Source of the DNA: CAYNEI01 sp964396185
Lineage (GTDB): Archaea; Thermoplasmatota; SW-10-69-26
Assembly (NCBI GenBank): GCA_964396185.1
Contig: CAYNEI010000007.1
Span: 1-64,000 of the forward strand
Reading direction: 5' to 3'
Length of the DNA: 64,000 nt
The translations under genes were made by a program, and so were the position numbers. The notes below the pieces were generated by a model. That model saw nothing but the letters and a program-made list of their open reading frames with translations, did no database searches and was not told the origin of the DNA. Positions 33,944 to 42,184 of this stretch are shown here, in pieces (position 1 is the first letter of the stretch; the number at the start of each line of letters is the position of its first letter).

Positions 33944-35764
33944 GTGCTCTTCCGTGAGCTCGCCGAGGCGATGCGCACCATCGAGACGACCGCCAGCAGG
34001 CTCGAGATGAGCCAGCACCTGGCCTCGCTGCTCGGCCAAGCGACCCCAGAGGAGACCCCCATCATCGCCTACATGCTCCTGGGCGGTCTGGCACCGGAGC
34101 ACGAGGGCCTTGAGGTTGGGCTGGCCGAGAAGTGGGTCGAGCAGCTGGTGCGCACCCGCACCGGTGCCAGCGAGCAGGAGATCGCGGAGCGCATGGCCGA
34201 GCTGGGCGATCTCGGATACGTGGCCGAGGCGCTCTGGCAGGAGCCTCGAGGCGGTCAGGTCGCCTTGGACAGCTTCGGAGCAAGCGAACAAGCGGAGCCC
34301 ACAAGCCCCAGCGTGGAGGCGCTACACGCCAAGCTCGTGGCCATCGCGCGCATCGAGGGGACTGGGAGCCAGGACAAGAAACTCGGCCACGCCCTGCGCT
34401 TGTTGGACAAGGCAAGCCCACTGGAGGCGTGCTACCTTGTCCGCTTCCTTGTGGGCAAGCTCCGGCTTGGCGTGGCGGACATGACGCTGCTCGACGGTGC
34501 GGCCATCGCGTTCGCCCCCGGCGAGGCGATCGAAGAGGCGGACGACGGGCTCCCCCGACCTCCCGTGGCGTGGCGCGAGGCCATGGAGCGGGCCTACAAC
34601 TTGACCAGCGACATCGGGGAGGTGCTCTCGCTGGCGCGCTCGCACGGTCTCGAGGCCCTCCAAGACGTCCACATCACGCCAGGCAAGCCGGTGCGGCCCA
34701 TGTTGGCCGAGCGGCAGAGCGATGGTGAGGAGATCTTCAAGAACGTCGGCTCCCCCGCCTTGGCGGAGTTCAAGTACGACGGTCTTCGAACCCAGGCACA
34801 CCTCGCGAACGGCGAGGTGCACCTGTACTCGCGCCGCTTAGAGCATGTGACCCGGCACTACCCGGACGTTGTCGAGGCCATCCAAGAGGCCTTCCAGGGC
34901 CACGACGTCGTGGTCGAGGGCGAGGCGGTTCCCGTGGACCCCGAGACCGGTGAGATGCGCGAGTTCCAAGCCATCGCGCGCCGCCGCGGGCGCAAGCACG
35001 GCCTTGAGCAAGCCATGCGTGAGGTGCCGATCCACCTCTACCTCTTCGACATCCTCTACGCCGACGGCGTCGATCTCACCATCGAGCCCCTCGAACACCG
35101 GCGCGCCAAGCTCGACGAGATCGTCCAGGAGCATGCCAGGATCCAGCTCAGCGAGGCCCACGAGGTCGCCGACCCCAGCGAGCTGGAGCCCATCTTCGAG
35201 GAGTCGGTCGCCCGCAACGCCGAGGGCCTGATGGTCAAGAAGCTCGGCGACTCCTCCAGCTACCAAGCCGGGGCCCGGGGCTGGCGCTGGGTGAAGTACA
35301 AGAAGGACTACGTGGAGGAGCTGGCCGACAGCCTGGATCTCGTCATCGTGGGCGCCTACCACGGCAAGGGCCGACGCGCTGGCTGGTACGGCACGCTCTT
35401 GGGCGCGGCCTACAACCCCGCCGAGGATCGCTGGGAGACCGTCTGCAAGATCGGCACCGGGTTCACCGACGAGACGCTGGCGACCCTCAACGACGTGCTT
35501 GATGCCCACAAGATCCCCCACCCACCCCGCCACGTTGAGATCAGCGACGATCTCGATGTCGAGGTGTTCTTCGAGCCCGAGGTGGTGGCCGAGATCCGGG
35601 GCGCCGAGATGACCCGCAGCCCGGTCCACACCGCGGCTGAGGGCCCAGCCGGCGGCATCGCGCTACGCTTCCCCCGCTTCATCCGCTGGCGCGAGGAGAA
35701 GGGCCCCAGGGATGCCACCACAGTGGACGAGGTCCAGGCCATGTACGACCGACAGTTCGCCTAA
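33944..35764 (+). CDS. lig: ATP-dependent DNA ligase
   Basis: 606 residues, replicative/repair DNA ligase of the archaeal type. Seen: the N-terminal DNA-binding domain beginning LFRELAEAMRTIETTASRLE, adenylation motif I with the nucleophilic lysine in AEFKYDGLRTQAH (~residue 275), motif III HLYLFDILYADG, motif IV EGLMVKKL, motif V WRWVKYKKDY, and the OB-fold C-terminus (RLAWRKR-free, ending VQAMYDRQFA). Length is normal for the family. GTG 33944 is the chosen start because the N-terminus then aligns with archaeal ligases and a TTTTGTC element lies ~27 nt upstream. Confidence 0.95.
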   Translation: MLFRELAEAMRTIETTASRLEMSQHLASLLGQATPEETPIIAYMLLGGLAPEHEGLEVGLAEKWVEQLVRTRTGASEQEIAERMAELGDLGYVAEALWQEPRGGQVALDSFGASEQAEPTSPSVEALHAKLVAIARIEGTGSQDKKLGHALRLLDKASPLEACYLVRFLVGKLRLGVADMTLLDGAAIAFAPGEAIEEADDGLPRPPVAWREAMERAYNLTSDIGEVLSLARSHGLEALQDVHITPGKPVRPMLAERQSDGEEIFKNVGSPALAEFKYDGLRTQAHLANGEVHLYSRRLEHVTRHYPDVVEAIQEAFQGHDVVVEGEAVPVDPETGEMREFQAIARRRGRKHGLEQAMREVPIHLYLFDILYADGVDLTIEPLEHRRAKLDEIVQEHARIQLSEAHEVADPSELEPIFEESVARNAEGLMVKKLGDSSSYQAGARGWRWVKYKKDYVEELADSLDLVIVGAYHGKGRRAGWYGTLLGAAYNPAEDRWETVCKIGTGFTDETLATLNDVLDAHKIPHPPRHVEISDDLDVEVFFEPEVVAEIRGAEMTRSPVHTAAEGPAGGIALRFPRFIRWREEKGPRDATTVDEVQAMYDRQFA

Positions 35765-35889
35765 GGCCGCGTGACGACCCAGCGCGCACGATAGGCGCTG
35801 GCTGGTGCAGCGGAGCCCCGCTCCGGTTGGCGAGCCAAGCGCTCCAACCACGGCGGCGGGGCTCGCGGTTACGAAGCGACGGACAGGAG

Positions 35890-35901
35890 AAGCTATAAAA
35901 A
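35890..35901 (+). promoter_or_regulatory. TATA box of MoxR gene
   Basis: AAGCTATAAAAAGG is the strongest TATA in the window. It lies ~72 nt upstream of the start codon, so the mRNA should carry a ~45-nt leader with the GGAGGG Shine-Dalgarno at 35956. Confidence 0.75.
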
Positions 35902-35966
35902 GGAACCCCCGGAATGTCACCCGCCGGTCCACGGGCGTGTCAAGTCCGAGGACCCGGAGGGTTCAC

Positions 35967-36989
35967 GTGAGCGAGCAAGAAGCCAAGACCACGCCCTCGA
36001 CCGGCCAGGGCAGCGGGAAGCCAGACATCGAGCGCGCTGTCCGGATGGTCCACCAGAAATCCGAGGGCATCATCGATGAAGCCGCTCGGGTCATCGTCGG
36101 CAAGCGCCACGTCCTCGAACTCGTCATGATCAACATCCTGGCCTCAGGCAACATCCTCTTCGAGGACGTGCCCGGTTTGGCCAAGTCGCTCATGGTGAAC
36201 ACGTTCGCCAAAGCAAGCGGCAGCGATTTCCGCCGCATCCAGTTCACCCCGGACCTGCTCCCGTCTGATATCACCGGGATCTACATGTACAACCAGAAGA
36301 CCCAGGAGTTCGAGTTCCGTCCTGGACCGGTCTTCACCAACTTCCTTCTAGCCGACGAGATCAACCGAGCCCCGCCGAAGACCCAGGCCGCGCTGCTCGA
36401 GACGATGCAGGAGCGCCAGGTCACCGTGGAGGGCACGACCCACCAGCTCACCAAGCCCTACGTGGTCATGGCCACCCAGAACCCGGTCGAGCAGGAGGGG
36501 ACCTACCCGCTCCCCGAGGCTCAGATGGACCGGTTCCTCATCAAGCTCAGCGTCGGCTACCCGGCCCCCGACGATGAGGTCGAGATCCTCCGACGGCGTG
36601 TCGCGCGTCGCAAGGACGAAGCCGATGTCCAGGCCGTCACGAACCCGAAGGAGATCACCACCATGCAGCAGGTGGTCGAGCGCGTGCGCATCGACGAGTC
36701 GCTCATGCGCTACATCACGGACATCATCTGGGCCACCCGCAAGCACGACGACGTGCGCGTCGGCTCCTCGCCGCGTGGGTCGCTCGCGCTGGTCAAGCTC
36801 AGCCGCGCCCGGGCCGCGCTCAAGGGGCGCAGCTACGTGATCCCGGACGATGTCAAAGCACTGGTCAACCCGTCGGTGGCCCACCGGCTCATCCTCAAGC
36901 CCGAGCCGCGCATCAAGGGCGTCACGGCCAAGGACATCCTCGAGGGGATCCTCGACGAGATCCCCGTGCCGCGCGTCCCAGGGCGCTGA
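35967..36989 (+). CDS. MoxR-family AAA+ ATPase
   Basis: 340 residues. MoxR ATPases act as chaperones for metal-cofactor insertion or complex assembly, usually beside DUF58 and VWA genes. Seen: Walker A of the MoxR type (FEDVPGLAKSLMVNTFA), Walker B FLLADEINRAPPKTQAALLE, sensor 1 VMATQNPVEQEGTYPLPEAQ followed by MDRFLIKL, and sensor 2 SSPRGSLALVKLSRARAAL. GTG 35967 follows GGAGGG by 6 nt, and a strong TATA box is upstream; the longer open frame is leader sequence. Unusual: none of the typical DUF58/VWA partners follows. The next genes encode secreted proteases with their own promoter. Confidence 0.9.
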   Translation: MSEQEAKTTPSTGQGSGKPDIERAVRMVHQKSEGIIDEAARVIVGKRHVLELVMINILASGNILFEDVPGLAKSLMVNTFAKASGSDFRRIQFTPDLLPSDITGIYMYNQKTQEFEFRPGPVFTNFLLADEINRAPPKTQAALLETMQERQVTVEGTTHQLTKPYVVMATQNPVEQEGTYPLPEAQMDRFLIKLSVGYPAPDDEVEILRRRVARRKDEADVQAVTNPKEITTMQQVVERVRIDESLMRYITDIIWATRKHDDVRVGSSPRGSLALVKLSRARAALKGRSYVIPDDVKALVNPSVAHRLILKPEPRIKGVTAKDILEGILDEIPVPRVPGR

Positions 36990-37074
36990 GCCATCAAGGC
37001 TCAATGGTCATTCACCGTTAGGGCCTCCATCGAGGCCGAACACAAGGGTTTTGAGTCGTGCCGCGGTTCCGCAC

Positions 37075-38301
37075 GTGGTGAGGCTTACGCGCTCCTCTCG
37101 AAGATCCATCAGCCGTCGCGCCAGCGTCGTGTTCCTTTCAGCCCTCGTGGTCATCGTCCCGACCATGATGCTGACGGGCTCGCTCGGGCCCGTGCAAGAC
37201 GCAGAGACGCTTCCTGCGCCTGAGATGCCTGAGGATCTCCTCAAGAAGAGCATCGAGGGCCAGTGCGATGTCCTCAAGGCGTGGTACGCCGAGCTGGCGG
37301 AGAGCTACCCGGCCGGCACAGAGATCCCCCTGATCTACCACCCGAGCGACGAGGATCTTGACGCCCTTGGCCTACCGGACGCTGAGACCCTCCAAGAGCT
37401 CGATCTCTCCCAGCCCGTCCGGTTCCACCAGGACGGCACGCGCGAGATCGTCGACCCAGCCGTGCTCGCGCCCAGCGAGCACCCAGCGAACAACGGCAAC
37501 GGCAACGGCAACGGACCACCGGATAAGGACAAGGACGATGGTGGCAGCGACGACAGCACCGGTACGCCGGTCGCGTCGTTCGCTGGCACCGGCTGTCTGG
37601 GCATCCGGCCTGGCGCCTGGGTCTTCAACCTCAACAACGGGATTAGTTGGTGCACCCTGGCCCACGTCTACGGTTCGCCCGGATCCTACCAGATCAGCAC
37701 GGCGGGTCACTGCGCCTCCCAAGGAGAGGTCCTCACGGTGCTCGGTCTCATCGGCGGAGGCGACGGCCCGGCCGACCCCGTCCTGCTCGACTTCGGGGAT
37801 GTCGCCAAGAGCCAGGACAACGGCATCGGGAACGACTGGGCCCTGATCGACGTCTTCGATGCCCACCAGCCCCTGGTCACGCCGACCATGTGCTTCTGGG
37901 GCGGCCCGTTCCTTGGCACCTACGAAGAGCAAGGCATCCTCCTCCAGGGCTCCTGGGGCGGTCAAGGCCCAGGCGTCAGCGTGGACCCCAACCCCGCATT
38001 GGTGCAAGGCATCGTCCACTACGGCCACGGCATCGGCATGGGCACCGGAGGAACCCCGCGGGCGGCTGTGGGCGCTTCCTGGGGCTCATCTGCGTTCCAC
38101 TTCGTCGGCCTGATTGGTCCAGGGGACTCCGGGTCCGGTGCCAACACGGCCACCACGGAGGCAGCTGGGATCATCACGCACTTGATCGTGGACCCCATCA
38201 TGCGCGACGGGGTCGGCGTCGCAGCCGGCACCCGGGTCACGGAAGTCGGCACCCCAGCCATGGGCCTACCCGTCGGGAGCCCCGTGCCGCTGGCGGGCTG
38301 A
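37075..38301 (+). CDS. Secreted trypsin-like serine protease 1
   Basis: About 408 residues. N-terminal signal segment ASVVFLSALVVIVPTMMLTG, a ~100-residue pro-region, an Asn/Gly/Asp/Lys-rich linker (NNGNGNGNGPPDKDKDDGG), then a chymotrypsin-fold domain: catalytic His in STAGHCASQG, Asp in GIGNDWALIDVFD and Ser in IGPGDSGSGANT. Cysteines near the His loop and at TMCFW may form disulfides. GTG 37075 or 37078 is the likely start, 28 nt after a GGTTTTGAG element; the frame is open further upstream only because it overlaps the moxR tail. Probably exported and autoprocessed; the substrate is unknown. Related to the next gene. Confidence 0.82.
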   Translation: MVRLTRSSRRSISRRASVVFLSALVVIVPTMMLTGSLGPVQDAETLPAPEMPEDLLKKSIEGQCDVLKAWYAELAESYPAGTEIPLIYHPSDEDLDALGLPDAETLQELDLSQPVRFHQDGTREIVDPAVLAPSEHPANNGNGNGNGPPDKDKDDGGSDDSTGTPVASFAGTGCLGIRPGAWVFNLNNGISWCTLAHVYGSPGSYQISTAGHCASQGEVLTVLGLIGGGDGPADPVLLDFGDVAKSQDNGIGNDWALIDVFDAHQPLVTPTMCFWGGPFLGTYEEQGILLQGSWGGQGPGVSVDPNPALVQGIVHYGHGIGMGTGGTPRAAVGASWGSSAFHFVGLIGPGDSGSGANTATTEAAGIITHLIVDPIMRDGVGVAAGTRVTEVGTPAMGLPVGSPVPLAG

Positions 38302-38320
38302 TCGGACCAGCAACGGTGCG

Positions 38321-38331
38321 AAACGCTAAGC
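38321..38331 (+). promoter_or_regulatory. TATA-like element of protease 2
   Basis: AAACGCTAAGC, a variant of the AAACGCTATAA element of the propeller genes, ~28 nt upstream of ATG 38354. Confidence 0.65.
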
Positions 38332-38353
38332 AGGTACCCGGCGTGCCAGGGAC

Positions 38354-39283
38354 ATGGGAGGCACCCTCAAGCAACCCGCCCTGATCGCGCTCGTGGCACT
38401 GGCCCTGCTCGTGCCAGTCTCGACCGCCTTGTCATCCGCGGGCACGCAACCAGCTCGCCTCGATGCCGGACCGACTCCGACCACCTGTGACCACGCCACC
38501 ATCGCGGCCTCGGTGCACGATGTGCGTTTGCTGCCCGCTGAGCCCCGCGAGCATGATCGCACGGACCCTTGCCCGGGGATCCGACCAGGCGGTGCTCTCG
38601 TCTTGCGCGTGGGCCCGGTCGAGTTCATGTACTGCTCGCTGGCCTTCATCGTCGAGAACGAGACGGCGACCTTCGTCGCCACGGCCGGTCACTGTGTGGA
38701 CCCAAGCCTGGGCGTCCCGGGGCCCGGTGAGGAAGTGACGATCCACGGTGTGCCCGGTACAGCCGGCGTGGTCGCCTACCAGTGGTGCGAGGGTGGCGAC
38801 AGTTTGGGCAACGGGTGCGGTCCTGGCACGGATTTCGCGCTGATCCAGATCCACGACGACAAGCTCGAGTACGTCGACCCGGCCATGTGCCACTGGGGCA
38901 CCCCCACGGGAGGCATCTTCACGGAGCACGACGCCCAGCTCCGTTCGGTCCAGCACTTCGGGTGGGGGATCCTGCTCGGCGAGGCCAGCGGAGTGATCGT
39001 CACGGTGGGGAACCCAGCTACCCAAGCCCGCCAGGGCGTGGGCCTCGACTTCCAGGAGGAGGACGTGGCGCTCATCGAGACAGCCGCGATCAGCGGTGAC
39101 TCGGGAAGCGGTGTTCTCGTGAACGAGCTTCTCCAGCTCCCCATCCCTGCCGATCAACCGGAGGCGTTGGGCGTTCTGACGCACATCAGTGTAGGCGGTA
39201 TCGCCATCGTCCAACGTCTGGACCTGAGCCTCGAGCTCGCCGAAGACGAGCTTGCGACCGAGCTCACGCTGGTCACTGCTTGA
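38354..39283 (+). CDS. Secreted trypsin-like serine protease 2
   Basis: 309 residues, tandem relative of the upstream protease without its long linker. Signal peptide IALVALALLVPVSTALSSAG. Catalytic triad visible: His in VATAGHCVD, Asp in GPGTDFALIQIHDD, Ser in ISGDSGSGVLV. Cysteine pairs (CDHATI/DPCPG, YQWCEGGDSLGNGCG, AMCHWG) suggest disulfides in an extracytoplasmic enzyme. The Ser region is followed by LGVLTHISVGG as in the first copy (AAGIITHLIV). No anchor is seen. Separate promoter (AAACGCTAAGC). Confidence 0.85.
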   Translation: MGGTLKQPALIALVALALLVPVSTALSSAGTQPARLDAGPTPTTCDHATIAASVHDVRLLPAEPREHDRTDPCPGIRPGGALVLRVGPVEFMYCSLAFIVENETATFVATAGHCVDPSLGVPGPGEEVTIHGVPGTAGVVAYQWCEGGDSLGNGCGPGTDFALIQIHDDKLEYVDPAMCHWGTPTGGIFTEHDAQLRSVQHFGWGILLGEASGVIVTVGNPATQARQGVGLDFQEEDVALIETAAISGDSGSGVLVNELLQLPIPADQPEALGVLTHISVGGIAIVQRLDLSLELAEDELATELTLVTA

Positions 39284-39407
39284 GTCCTGCGCGTTGAGGC
39301 CCCGGTCCGGGTATCCGCCGCCAGGGTCCGCTGCGTGGCTCGGTGGCGCGCACGGAGCGGCTAGCAGGGCGACCCCAGCGCTCGTGCATGCTGCCGGGCT
39401 CGCAGGA

Positions 39408-39922
39408 TCATGCAGGGTCGTCTACAGGGTCGCGGCCCGCGGGTTGGCGCCCTCGGAACAGGAGATAGAAGGCGAGGAAGACGACCCCCAGGGGCAACGC
39501 GAGCCTCAAGAGGACCATGACCAGGCCNNNNNNNNNNNNNNNNNNNNNNNNNNNNNNNNNNNNNNNNNNNNNNNNNNNNNNNNNNNNNNNNNNNNNNNNN
39601 NNNNNNNNNNNNNNNNNNNNNNNNNNNCGAGGAAGACGACCCCCAGGGGCAACGCGAGCCTCAAGAGGACCATGACCAGGCCAAGCAACCCACCAGCCAC
39701 CCCGATGGCCAGCCCGACCAGACCCACCGCCAAGCCCACCACAAGCGAGGCCGCCCCGGCCGCCAGGCCCACGAGTAGCAGGAGCGGGAGCAGCAACCAC
39801 CCGAGGCCTTGCGGTGGCCACGCCGGCCAGCCGGGCCATCCAGCCCCGTGGGATGAAGCCCACCAGAGGGCCAGGCCCAGCACGACCACTCCCACCGCGA
39901 AGCCCACCTCTGCGCGTCGCAT
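39408..39922 (-). CDS. Small glycine/leucine-rich membrane protein, interrupted by artefactual gap
   Basis: After removing the 100 N and one 55-bp duplicate copy, the frame is continuous and gives 119 residues. Three or four hydrophobic segments: VGFAVGVVVLGLALWWAS, LLLPLLLLVGLAAGAAS, then GLAVGLVGLAIGVAGGLLGL and VLLRLALPLGVVFLAFYLLF. It ends in a charged tail (GRQPAGRDPVDDPA). No recognisable family. Its ATG overlaps the stop of the RDD gene by one base (TGATG), so it is the last gene of a padR-RDD-membrane protein operon. Confidence 0.65.
39528..39627. other. Assembly gap 2 (100 N) flanked by 55-bp duplicate
   Basis: 39473-39527 equals 39628-39682. Collapsing it restores the frame of the small membrane protein. 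Confidence 0.95.
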
Positions 39923-40680
39923 CAGTCCACCTCCCGGACGACCGCTGTGCCTGCCACGCGATCGCTGATCCGCTCCTTGGCGCTCCCATCCCGGATCTCG
40001 CCGGCGACGGCATCGACCAGCACGAGCACGGGCCAGATCTTCGTCAGGTTGCGAAGGACGCCCTGGCGCCAGGAGACCGGTCCACCGTGCTCATCCGTGG
40101 CGCGCAGCTTGAGCAGCATCTTGCCGGGTGTCTGGCCCAGCATCACCTCGAAGGCTGCGAACGCCAGAACGATACCTGCCAGGTAGATCAACCCGAAGGC
40201 CACGAACGTCGGGCCCCAGAAGAGCTCGCCCCCGGTGGCGTAGCAGTCCGGCCCGAACGGCGTGAAATCGCACTCGAACGCGCCGGAGCGGCTCCACGGA
40301 GAGAACAACGGCCCCGAGAGGAACAACAGCGGCCCCATAAGCGCGTTGAAGACCAGGTGGATGAGCAAGAGATCGACACCGTAGGCCACAGCCCGCGGGA
40401 GGAACGGGGCGCGTTCGAGCTCGGCTCGCCGTGGTGCGAAGAACGCGGCATCCACGTCGTCAGGGTTGCCCACGGCCCGGATCGCCTGGCGCGCGTGCTC
40501 GTGCTCGATCCGCTCCGCTCCTGCGGCTTGGGCCTGGGAAGCTGCGATCTCGTAAACGTGGGAGACGAGCTCCTGGCGAGCCTCGGTTCGGTCTGCATCT
40601 GGTAGGCCGCTGCGCCGGGCCGCGTTGCTCGCGTAGTCATCGATCAACCGCCGTGCGCCCTGCTCTGCTTCCATGGTCAC
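39922..40680 (-). CDS. RDD-family membrane protein with N-terminal HAAS-like domain
   Basis: 252 residues. The N-terminal ~85 residues are soluble and helical (IDDYASNAARRSGLPDADRT, RQAIRAVGNPDDVDAAFF) and resemble the HAAS/DUF1700 domain that often accompanies PadR regulators. Then an RDD domain: RAVAYGVDLLLIHLVF (R and D of the signature), a helix FVAFGLIYLAGIVLAFAAFE, GQTPGKMLLKLRATDEHGGP and the closing DRVAGTAVV. RDD proteins are small multi-pass membrane proteins of uncertain transport function. GTG 40680 overlaps the padR stop (GTGA) with a GGAGGGTGA upstream; ATG 40674 is an alternative. Translationally coupled to padR. Confidence 0.82.
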   Translation of the reverse strand: MTMEAEQGARRLIDDYASNAARRSGLPDADRTEARQELVSHVYEIAASQAQAAGAERIEHEHARQAIRAVGNPDDVDAAFFAPRRAELERAPFLPRAVAYGVDLLLIHLVFNALMGPLLFLSGPLFSPWSRSGAFECDFTPFGPDCYATGGELFWGPTFVAFGLIYLAGIVLAFAAFEVMLGQTPGKMLLKLRATDEHGGPVSWRQGVLRNLTKIWPVLVLVDAVAGEIRDGSAKERISDRVAGTAVVREVD

Positions 40681-41066
40681 TGCTCACCCTCCGTGGGTTC
40701 GAGGACGGCCTCGGGGATCACCAGGTGATCCATGGCCGCCCGGTACCGGCTCCAGGCGTCGCGTAGCTCCTCGAGGAGCTCGCGGCCGCTGGCGGTCAGC
40801 GCGTAGTACTTGCGCGGGGGCACACCGGTCTCGGTGCTGCGCCAGTTGCTCACAAGGTGGCCCTTCTCCTCGAGATCGTGGAGCAGGGGGTAGACCGTGG
40901 CCTCGGTGGACGAGAGGATCCCGCGGCCCCCCTCCTGGAGCTGGTTGAGGATCGCGTACCCGTAGCTCTCCTCCTGGTCCAAGAGCGCAAGCAGCGCCAG
41001 ACGGGTGGAGCCTTTCCGCACCTCCCGCTCCCAGCGAGCAACCTCCGAATCGATGGATCCCGACAT
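40677..41066 (-). CDS. PadR-family transcriptional regulator
   Basis: 129 residues. Winged-helix repressor of the PadR family: KGSTRLALLALLDQEESYGY, ILNQLQEGGRGILSSTEATV then YPLLHDLEEKGHLVSNWR (recognition helix and wing) and PPRKYYALTASGRELLEEL. The C-terminal helix is the dimerisation arm. First gene of the padR-RDD-membrane protein operon. The promoter region carries an inverted pair of TACCTTGGG-type sites, so autoregulation is likely. PadR proteins commonly sense small hydrophobic or phenolic ligands; the ligand here cannot be inferred. Confidence 0.9.
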   Translation of the reverse strand: MSGSIDSEVARWEREVRKGSTRLALLALLDQEESYGYAILNQLQEGGRGILSSTEATVYPLLHDLEEKGHLVSNWRSTETGVPPRKYYALTASGRELLEELRDAWSRYRAAMDHLVIPEAVLEPTEGEQ

Positions 41067-41144
41067 ACCTCGTTACCCAAGGTACCCCGTCGGGCGATAT
41101 AGAGCTATCGGTGGTTTCGTTGGAACGGGATACCTTGGGCTACC
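41066..41144 (-). promoter_or_regulatory. padR operon promoter with putative PadR operator pair
   Basis: A TATA-like CTCTATATCGCC (minus strand, 41093-41104) lies ~32 nt before the ATG. Flanking it are GTTACCCAAGGTA (41072-41084) and its near inverse TACCTTGGGCTACC (41131-41144). The proximal site is itself part of the imperfect palindrome TACCT-N9-AGGTA (41066-41084), overlapping the start region. Placement around the TATA box fits repression by the PadR encoded next door. Confidence 0.5.
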
Positions 41145-41289
41145 TATGCGGTTCGCCGGTAGCGCGGTCGGGATCCTGCGGCCGGCTGGGCGCACGGTTG
41201 GCTGGAAAGCGAGCAGCGCCGTGGCTCACCGGCCAAGGAGAAAGATAGACGGCCCGCAGGGCCGCCAGGTTTCGCTTCCCTCCGATTGC

Positions 41290-41545
41290 CTACAGGGAAG
41301 CCTCGATCTGCACGAGCCTGGGGGCTGTGGTGGTGGCTCGGCCGCTCGAAGCGTCGCTTCGAACGGTTTCAGAGCGACGCTTCGATTCACACGAACCGCT
41401 GAGCTGTTGAGCTGGTTCGTGCTCTCTCGGCCTCGTTCTGAGCTGTGTTACAGCGAGGCCTCGATCTGGCCGAGCTCTCGCTGTTGTCGCTAGAGCTCGG
41501 CCGCTCGAAGCTTCGGTTCCGCGGTTTCAGAGCGAAGCTTCGAAA
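41290..41545. repeat. Diverged tandem duplication at the 3' end of the S2 gene
   Basis: The ~380 bp between the padR promoter and the S2 stop carries no gene. 41290-41387 and 41455-41546 are two diverged copies of ~95 bp sharing GCCTCGATCTG, GCTCGGCCGCTCGAAGC and GGTTTCAGAGCGA-GCTTCGA. The second copy includes the last codons of the S2 gene. In the first, the minus strand still reads EASL-stop, so the 3' end of S2 plus its downstream region has been duplicated. Short palindromes such as TCGAAGCGTCGCTTCGA (41346-41362) lie inside. Confidence 0.7.
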
Positions 41546-42180
41546 TCGTCGACGGTGAGCTTGAAGTCCTCGTCGGTCTCGATCTTGCCCCAGTGCTTGG
41601 CCATCTCGCGGCAGAGCAGGTGGTAGACGAGAGCGAGCGAGCGCCGCCCCTTGTTGTTCGTGGGGAGGCAGAGGTCGACGTTGCGCAGCTCGTTGTTGGT
41701 ATCGCACAGAGCGATGACCGGGATCCCGATGTTGAGCGCCTCACGCAGCGCCTGAGCGTCACCGACCGGGTCGTTGAGGACCACGATGCTGGGCTCGAAG
41801 AACGTCCGGGTCTCCGGGTTGGTCATCATGCCGGGCATGAAACGGCCAGGGATCGACTTGACCCCCAGCTGCTCGGACATGATCCGGATGGGCTTCTGAC
41901 CGTACTGGCGCGCGCTGACGAAGACGACCTCCTCGGGATCGTAGCGCGTGAGCAGCTTGGCGGCCGTGCGGATCCGCTCGTCCGTCTTGTTGACGTCGAG
42001 CACGAACAGGCCGTCGTTGCGCACCCGGTAGATGAACGGCTCCATGGCCGCGTTCTTCTGCTGGGTCCCGATGTGGACACCGCAGGATAGGTACTGGTCC
42101 TCTGGCGCGAGCATGTCCGTGGACTCGGACGCATCCTCGGCCGCGGTGTCTTTCTCCTCGGTCGTCTGTGTCTCAGGCAC
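41527..42180 (-). CDS. rps2: Ribosomal protein S2 (uS2), archaeal
   Basis: 217 residues, small-subunit protein on the solvent side of the 30S head-body junction. Seen: QYLSCGVHIGTQQKNAAMEP, FIYRVRNDGLFVLDVNKTDE, ERIRTAAKLLTRYD, FMPGMMTNPETRTFFEPSIV, GIPVIALCDTNNELRNVDLC and IPTNNKGRRSL-type LPTNNKGRRSLALVYHLLCR, all typical of archaeal S2. GTG 42180 starts 4 nt after the enolase stop, with GGAG upstream. An acidic N-terminal extension (ETQTTEEKDTAAEDASES) is present. Last gene of the rpoK-eno-rps2 cluster, an order conserved across Euryarchaeota. Confidence 0.95.
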   Translation of the reverse strand: MPETQTTEEKDTAAEDASESTDMLAPEDQYLSCGVHIGTQQKNAAMEPFIYRVRNDGLFVLDVNKTDERIRTAAKLLTRYDPEEVVFVSARQYGQKPIRIMSEQLGVKSIPGRFMPGMMTNPETRTFFEPSIVVLNDPVGDAQALREALNIGIPVIALCDTNNELRNVDLCLPTNNKGRRSLALVYHLLCREMAKHWGKIETDEDFKLTVDDFEASL

Positions 42181-42184
42181 GTGA

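Noticed and set aside
35765..35966. Possible tRNA or small RNA gene between lig and moxR
   Set aside because: GC-rich with short inverted words, but no T-loop consensus or cloverleaf could be drawn; the TATA and leader of moxR explain the right part.
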